64,000 nucleotides of DNA from Pseudo-nitzschia pungens (lineage: Eukaryota > Bacillariophyta > Bacillariophyceae > Bacillariales > Bacillariaceae), in contig CM074769.1 of NCBI GenBank assembly GCA_037355855.1, positions 2,170,001 to 2,234,000 on the forward strand, read 5' to 3'. The notes beneath the pieces are model-generated. The model saw nothing but the letters and a program-made list of their open reading frames with translations, was not told the origin of the DNA and did no database searches. Made by a program: the position numbers and the translations under genes. Positions 60,489-64,000 of the stretch are shown here, in pieces. Numbering within the stretch: position 1 is the first letter of the stretch; each line of letters opens with the position of its first letter.

Positions 60489-61559
60489 ATGGCAGGACTC
60501 TACAGAGATCCTCCAATCAATTACACTCCTTCCTTCAACAGGAGCAAGCCCAAAAGAACCAAGCTCTCCATTACAAATGCCAATGGACACCAAGACAGCA
60601 TGAAGATCCCTCTATTCACCGACAAAGGAGGTCTAGAAGAATTGCTCTTTGTTGAGGAAGCCTTTCGAAACGCAGCAAAGAATCTATCTCTTCCAGCAAG
60701 CAATTATTTAGGACACTTCACCAGATGCCTAAATACAGACACCCAAAGCAAATGGATACACATGCTACAAGATCCATTAGAAGCTGACGAATACCAATAT
60801 GAAGACAGCGTCGAAGGATATGAACAAGCAATCATTGACTTTATCAAGCAATTCTGCAATGCGACAGACGCCAAAGATATCATGCACACTTACCTTCGAA
60901 GCTCGGAATGCAAGAAACCAAGCAACGTCTCATGCAAAGACCATGCAGACCGGATGCAAATTCTCTTCAAATATACCAAAAGGCTCCAAGGCCATGGAAC
61001 TGACCTATCACCAACAGAAGCAAAAACAATCCTCCTGCATATCAACAGTTATGGTCTAATCCACCAAGGAATACAAGAAGATACCACCATCCAATTTATT
61101 GTGGACCATATGAGTTGTTTAGAACGCCAAGCAAAAAGAAAGGCATCGGACGCTCACTCAAATGCTGAATCGAACGCTGATTTGGACGCCGACAGCAACA
61201 GCTCTGATTCGAACGCTGACAGCATCGACAGCACCAACAGCTCTAATTCAAACAGTGACAGCGAAGCTGAAGAAGAGCAAGAACAAGAGCCATCCAGTGG
61301 CAAACGAAAACATAATAATCCCTGCAGGATTCCGGGACACGACCATGATTGGTCAGAATGCCCAAAGAATAGATATTCCAAAAGAAATAAGAGTCAAAGC
61401 AGCAACAACAGCACTGCCACGACCCCTAGCAATGAAACTGGAAGCACTGCTTCAGAATCGCTCCAAGCCCACGAACAGCAAGCAATTGAATCCTATTGCA
61501 TGCAACATGGAGGCCGGGTTGAAAGACAATCTGATGGCAGCCTACGATGGCAACCATAG
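60489..61559 (+). CDS. gag: Gag of the intact gag-only LTR element
   Basis: 356 residues, ATG at 60489 in an ACCATGG context. Same domain order as the gag at 45962: KIPLFTDKGGLEELLFVEEAF near the start, CKDHADRMQILFKYTKRLQG in the core, TTIQFIVDHMSCL, an acidic Ser/Asn/Asp linker, and the knuckle CRIPGHDHDWSECPKNR. Relative to the left gag it lacks a few residues in the core (TILL joins INSYG) and has a small insert near DPLEADEYQYED. The frame is intact. Confidence 0.88.
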   Translation: MAGLYRDPPINYTPSFNRSKPKRTKLSITNANGHQDSMKIPLFTDKGGLEELLFVEEAFRNAAKNLSLPASNYLGHFTRCLNTDTQSKWIHMLQDPLEADEYQYEDSVEGYEQAIIDFIKQFCNATDAKDIMHTYLRSSECKKPSNVSCKDHADRMQILFKYTKRLQGHGTDLSPTEAKTILLHINSYGLIHQGIQEDTTIQFIVDHMSCLERQAKRKASDAHSNAESNADLDADSNSSDSNADSIDSTNSSNSNSDSEAEEEQEQEPSSGKRKHNNPCRIPGHDHDWSECPKNRYSKRNKSQSSNNSTATTPSNETGSTASESLQAHEQQAIESYCMQHGGRVERQSDGSLRWQP

Positions 61560-62699
61560 CCAACTAATGAACAAAAGGATCACAGCATCCAGCACCGTGC
61601 CTTCAGTTCCCCTGGAACTGAATGCCAGATCAGCCCTGCTGACTGGGAAGACGCATGGAGGAGAACTCCCAAGAAAAGAGGGGAAGGAACCTACAGAGAT
61701 GAGCCCTGTTGCAAACACAATGTTCGAACTAAATCAATGCGCTCGAGACCGATCCACAGTGACGGCAACAACAATCAACCAAATAAATAGAATAAAAGAT
61801 TCAAAAATGGCAAATACATATAACAGCAAAAGGTTCGGACGCGAACTAATTGCAAAGGGTACAGACGCTTATGCCAAAAGAATCAAACAATCGAATCACA
61901 TATCGATATCGATAAGGGTACAGACGCAAAACAAAAAAAATAGGGTACAGCAGCAATAACAAGGCCAACCTTGTTCCAGACAAACAAACAGTCCTCAGGG
62001 AGCTCCTTAACACACCGGAGCAATCCCACAAAATCCATATTCAAAATCCACAGAGGTGCTCTGGAGTTACAAAATTCGAACCTCCAATGGACTGCTGCAG
62101 ATAACACCCCAAATAAAGCCCGGCAAAGTATCCGGCAAATTAACTGAATTTCTATGTGAATTTACCCAATAACCCACTAACAATGCGTCCCCTCTCTGCT
62201 TTAACAAATCGCAGATATGGCAAGCAACTCATCCAACGCTCCGGCTTTTCACCTACCTAAACTCCGAATTCAACATCAGGAGGTGTTTTTATGCCTACCA
62301 AGAGCAATAAGCGCAATCGCTTTCACATCAATCAATCGACTCTCAAATCAGCTCCACTACCCCGAGAGGTACATAACAGTTGGGGGAGGAAAAGAATTTT
62401 CTTCGACTCTTTTGCTATTGTTAGCATGTCATTATGACCCATCTCAAAAAACAAGAAACAAATCAGAGAACAAGAAACAAAAAATCTTCGATTTTCAGTA
62501 TCACCAAGAAACAAAAAATCTTCGATTTTCAGTATCACAAAGAACCTTCTTCAATCCCACTTCGATCTACAATACCATATATCTTTCGAAATATTTCAAA
62601 TGGCATATATCACCTTCAACCGGTTCTCCAAACAAGTACTCAACTCCGAACCTATTCTATTGAACCACATGCAAACTTCACCTAATCATTGGGGAACTA
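61560..62699 (+). other. Internal 3' region of the gag-only element
   Basis: 1.1 kb without RT, integrase or protease motifs. It includes a module at about 61948-62095, with GGGTACAGCAGCAATAACAA and CCACAGAGGTGCTCTGGAGT, that is shared with the antisense strand of the LINE 5' regions. A short tandem repeat of AAAAATCTTCGATTTTCAGT (40-bp period, near 62480-62540) lies close to the 3' LTR. Overlapping frames here look accidental. Confidence 0.65.
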
Positions 62700-63038
62700 T
62701 GTGACACGTTGGCGTAGGTACCCCTACGAGAGACTCTAAATGATTATTGAATCCCGCATGTGCTCCAATACACAAGAATATATAAATAATATTCATGTAC
62801 ATATACTGAATATTATTCAAATATCAAGATAAACAAAGATTCCCATGAATCAACGATTATTGATATTATGCCCACCGAATAATATATCATTATTCGATCG
62901 TTCATCCATATTCAAGGAATCATTCCCATCTCGTAAAGTATTCAACCATTCTCTGTCATAACACAATTTATTAACCTTTCATCTTTAAAATACCTCTATC
63001 CCGTATTACTCCATCTAATTCTACCTTAACGTGTAACA
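62700..63038 (+). repeat. 3' LTR of the gag-only element (339 bp)
   Basis: Matches 59953-60291 except for base 5 (A here, T in the 5' LTR). Followed by GCCCT at 63039-63043. Confidence 0.95.
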
Positions 63039-63043
63039 GCCCT

Positions 63044-63186
63044 ATGGACAACAACGGCAACAAGCAATTGTGCAAAACCTGTGGCAAGGTCCACGCCGGC
63101 AAATGCTGGAAACTAACTGGAGGTCCCTCCAAGAAGGGGAAATTTGACCAGGAAACCATCAACCTGCTCAAGGAGCATTTTGTGGC
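63044..63186 (+). pseudogene. Gag-like pseudogene, C-terminal part
   Basis: Resumes the 58884 gag after the LTR element. It encodes a zinc knuckle CKTCGKVHAGKCW (CxxCxxxHxxxC) and continues open until the insertion of the non-autonomous LINE partner at 63187. Confidence 0.8.
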
Positions 63187-64000
63187 AATAATAATAATAA
63201 TATACTTATTTAAGTAGGAAAATCCACCGAAGGTGGTTAAAAGCTACTCAGTCTGTAACCAGACTTTATCGTCGCCTCAATCGAAGAGAGGTTAGGCCCC
63301 AAGTTGTAGAACGACGCGCCGCCTCAACCATGGGGAATAGGCCCCAGGTTGTAAAGACGGCTATTTTGCAAACGAACCTTGGTAAGAAACAGGAAAAAAA
63401 CGAACCAGTCCAGAGCACAACAGACACAGCTGTTGCAAAGCGTACAGGAGACGGGGTAACAAGAACGTGAAAGGGAAAACACAAGCAAAACTGTCCCTTG
63501 AATGCCACTGTACAGCATCAGTGATGCTTGGAGTGGTCAGCTGACACAAGCAAAACCCTTGCCTAGATACATAGTATCTGTAATGCAAGTGGTCAGCTGA
63601 CGCAAGCAAAACTGGTCTCTGCATGCTGTATTGCAGCATCAGTAATGCGAGTGCCCCAAACACATTCCTTACCACTGTATGGTACATATAGTACGGAGCC
63701 TACTACCAAATTCGTAACAGCTGTCCTTCTGTTCGAACTTCGTAGTAGGAGACACGTAGAGGCGGTGGAGCCTACTACCAAATTCAAATTCGTAACAGCT
63801 GGCCTTCTGTTCGAACTTGAACTTGCTCTCCTGTAGTAGCTTGGAAACAGGGCCTTTAAGTGAAAACACTTATGGACCATCAGGGCTGTAGGCTTGAAAA
63901 CAGGTCTCTGCTGTACTGTGAACTGGAGGGGTATATGTAGGTGGTGGTGCGTTAAGTAACATGTACTTAGCAGCTTTGGGGCTTGGGTCATAAAAACAGT
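63187..64000 (-). mobile_element. Non-autonomous LINE-derived element, second copy (3' part)
   Basis: Minus-strand copy of the 40274-42450 element. It begins on the left with the (AAT)n tail, then both hairpins, then the 3' region, then the start of the 150-bp monomers near 63840-64000. It runs off the right edge. Moderate divergence from the first copy includes an extra TTCGAAC-containing segment near 63720-63800. No coding capacity. Confidence 0.9.

Larger units (their letters stand above)
59953..63038 (+). mobile_element. Intact gag-only LTR retrotransposon, 3086 bp
   Basis: Two 339-bp LTRs (59953-60291, 62700-63038) differ at one base as far as I can read. The flanking duplication is GCCCT. 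Inside are a 197-bp leader, one gag gene (60489-61559) and 1.1 kb without a clear pol domain. It is therefore a young non-autonomous element that depends on enzymes from elsewhere, of the LARD/TRIM kind but with a coding gag. It sits inside another element's gag pseudogene. Confidence 0.93.

Noticed and set aside
61162..61959. 265-codon frame overlapping gag
   Set aside because: Out of frame with gag over most of its length. Apparent conservation with the left copy follows from nucleotide similarity, and small indels break equivalent frames.

Overview
This is eukaryotic nuclear DNA, dense in retrotransposons, most likely from a stramenopile alga and probably a diatom. The grounds are short GT-AG introns (73-112 bp), a mix of Copia, tyrosine-recombinase (DIRS-like) and APE/RNase H LINE retroelements, and host proteins of protist type. 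The species assignment is inference.

Layout. 1-1960: 5' end of a minus-strand LINE (copy A). 1961-about 9960: plus-strand DIRS-like element with gag-like, RT, RNase H and tyrosine recombinase ORFs, plus an unrecognised fourth ORF. 10834-12201: host gene 1 (minus, three exons), a NIPA-type magnesium transporter. 12564-21116: complete Copia element with 95-bp LTRs, ACCGT target duplication, and gag and pol in one frame split by a single UAG. 21351-32334 and 32335-45170: two near-identical minus-strand LINEs (copies B and C) lying head to tail. ORF1 of copy C is split by a plus-strand non-autonomous element (40274-42450) with an 18-bp target duplication. 45171-48690: a truncated minus-strand gag-only LTR element, an older gag fragment, and a solo LTR nested in that fragment. 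49287-54667: host gene 2 (minus, four exons), a protein of about 1707 residues. 54668-58883: intergenic DNA with palindromic and minisatellite repeats and a truncated LTR. 58884-63186: a decayed gag gene interrupted by an intact gag-only LTR element (59953-63038, GCCCT target duplication). 63187-64000: 3' part of a second copy of the non-autonomous LINE partner.

The most unusual single object is host gene 2. I reconstruct it as one chain: a membrane region with an HExxH motif, a type-2 glutamine amidotransferase domain whose nucleophile cysteine is internal, one SIS domain, two further membrane segments and a C-terminal EF-hand pair. The HExxH region could be a processing protease for the buried cysteine, but this is hypothesis.

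The second theme is a parasite pair. The autonomous LINE and the short ORF-less element share a conserved 5' terminus, repeated 5' regions and a 3' end with two hairpins, one showing a compensatory base-pair change. This resembles the ingi/RIME relationship in trypanosomes.
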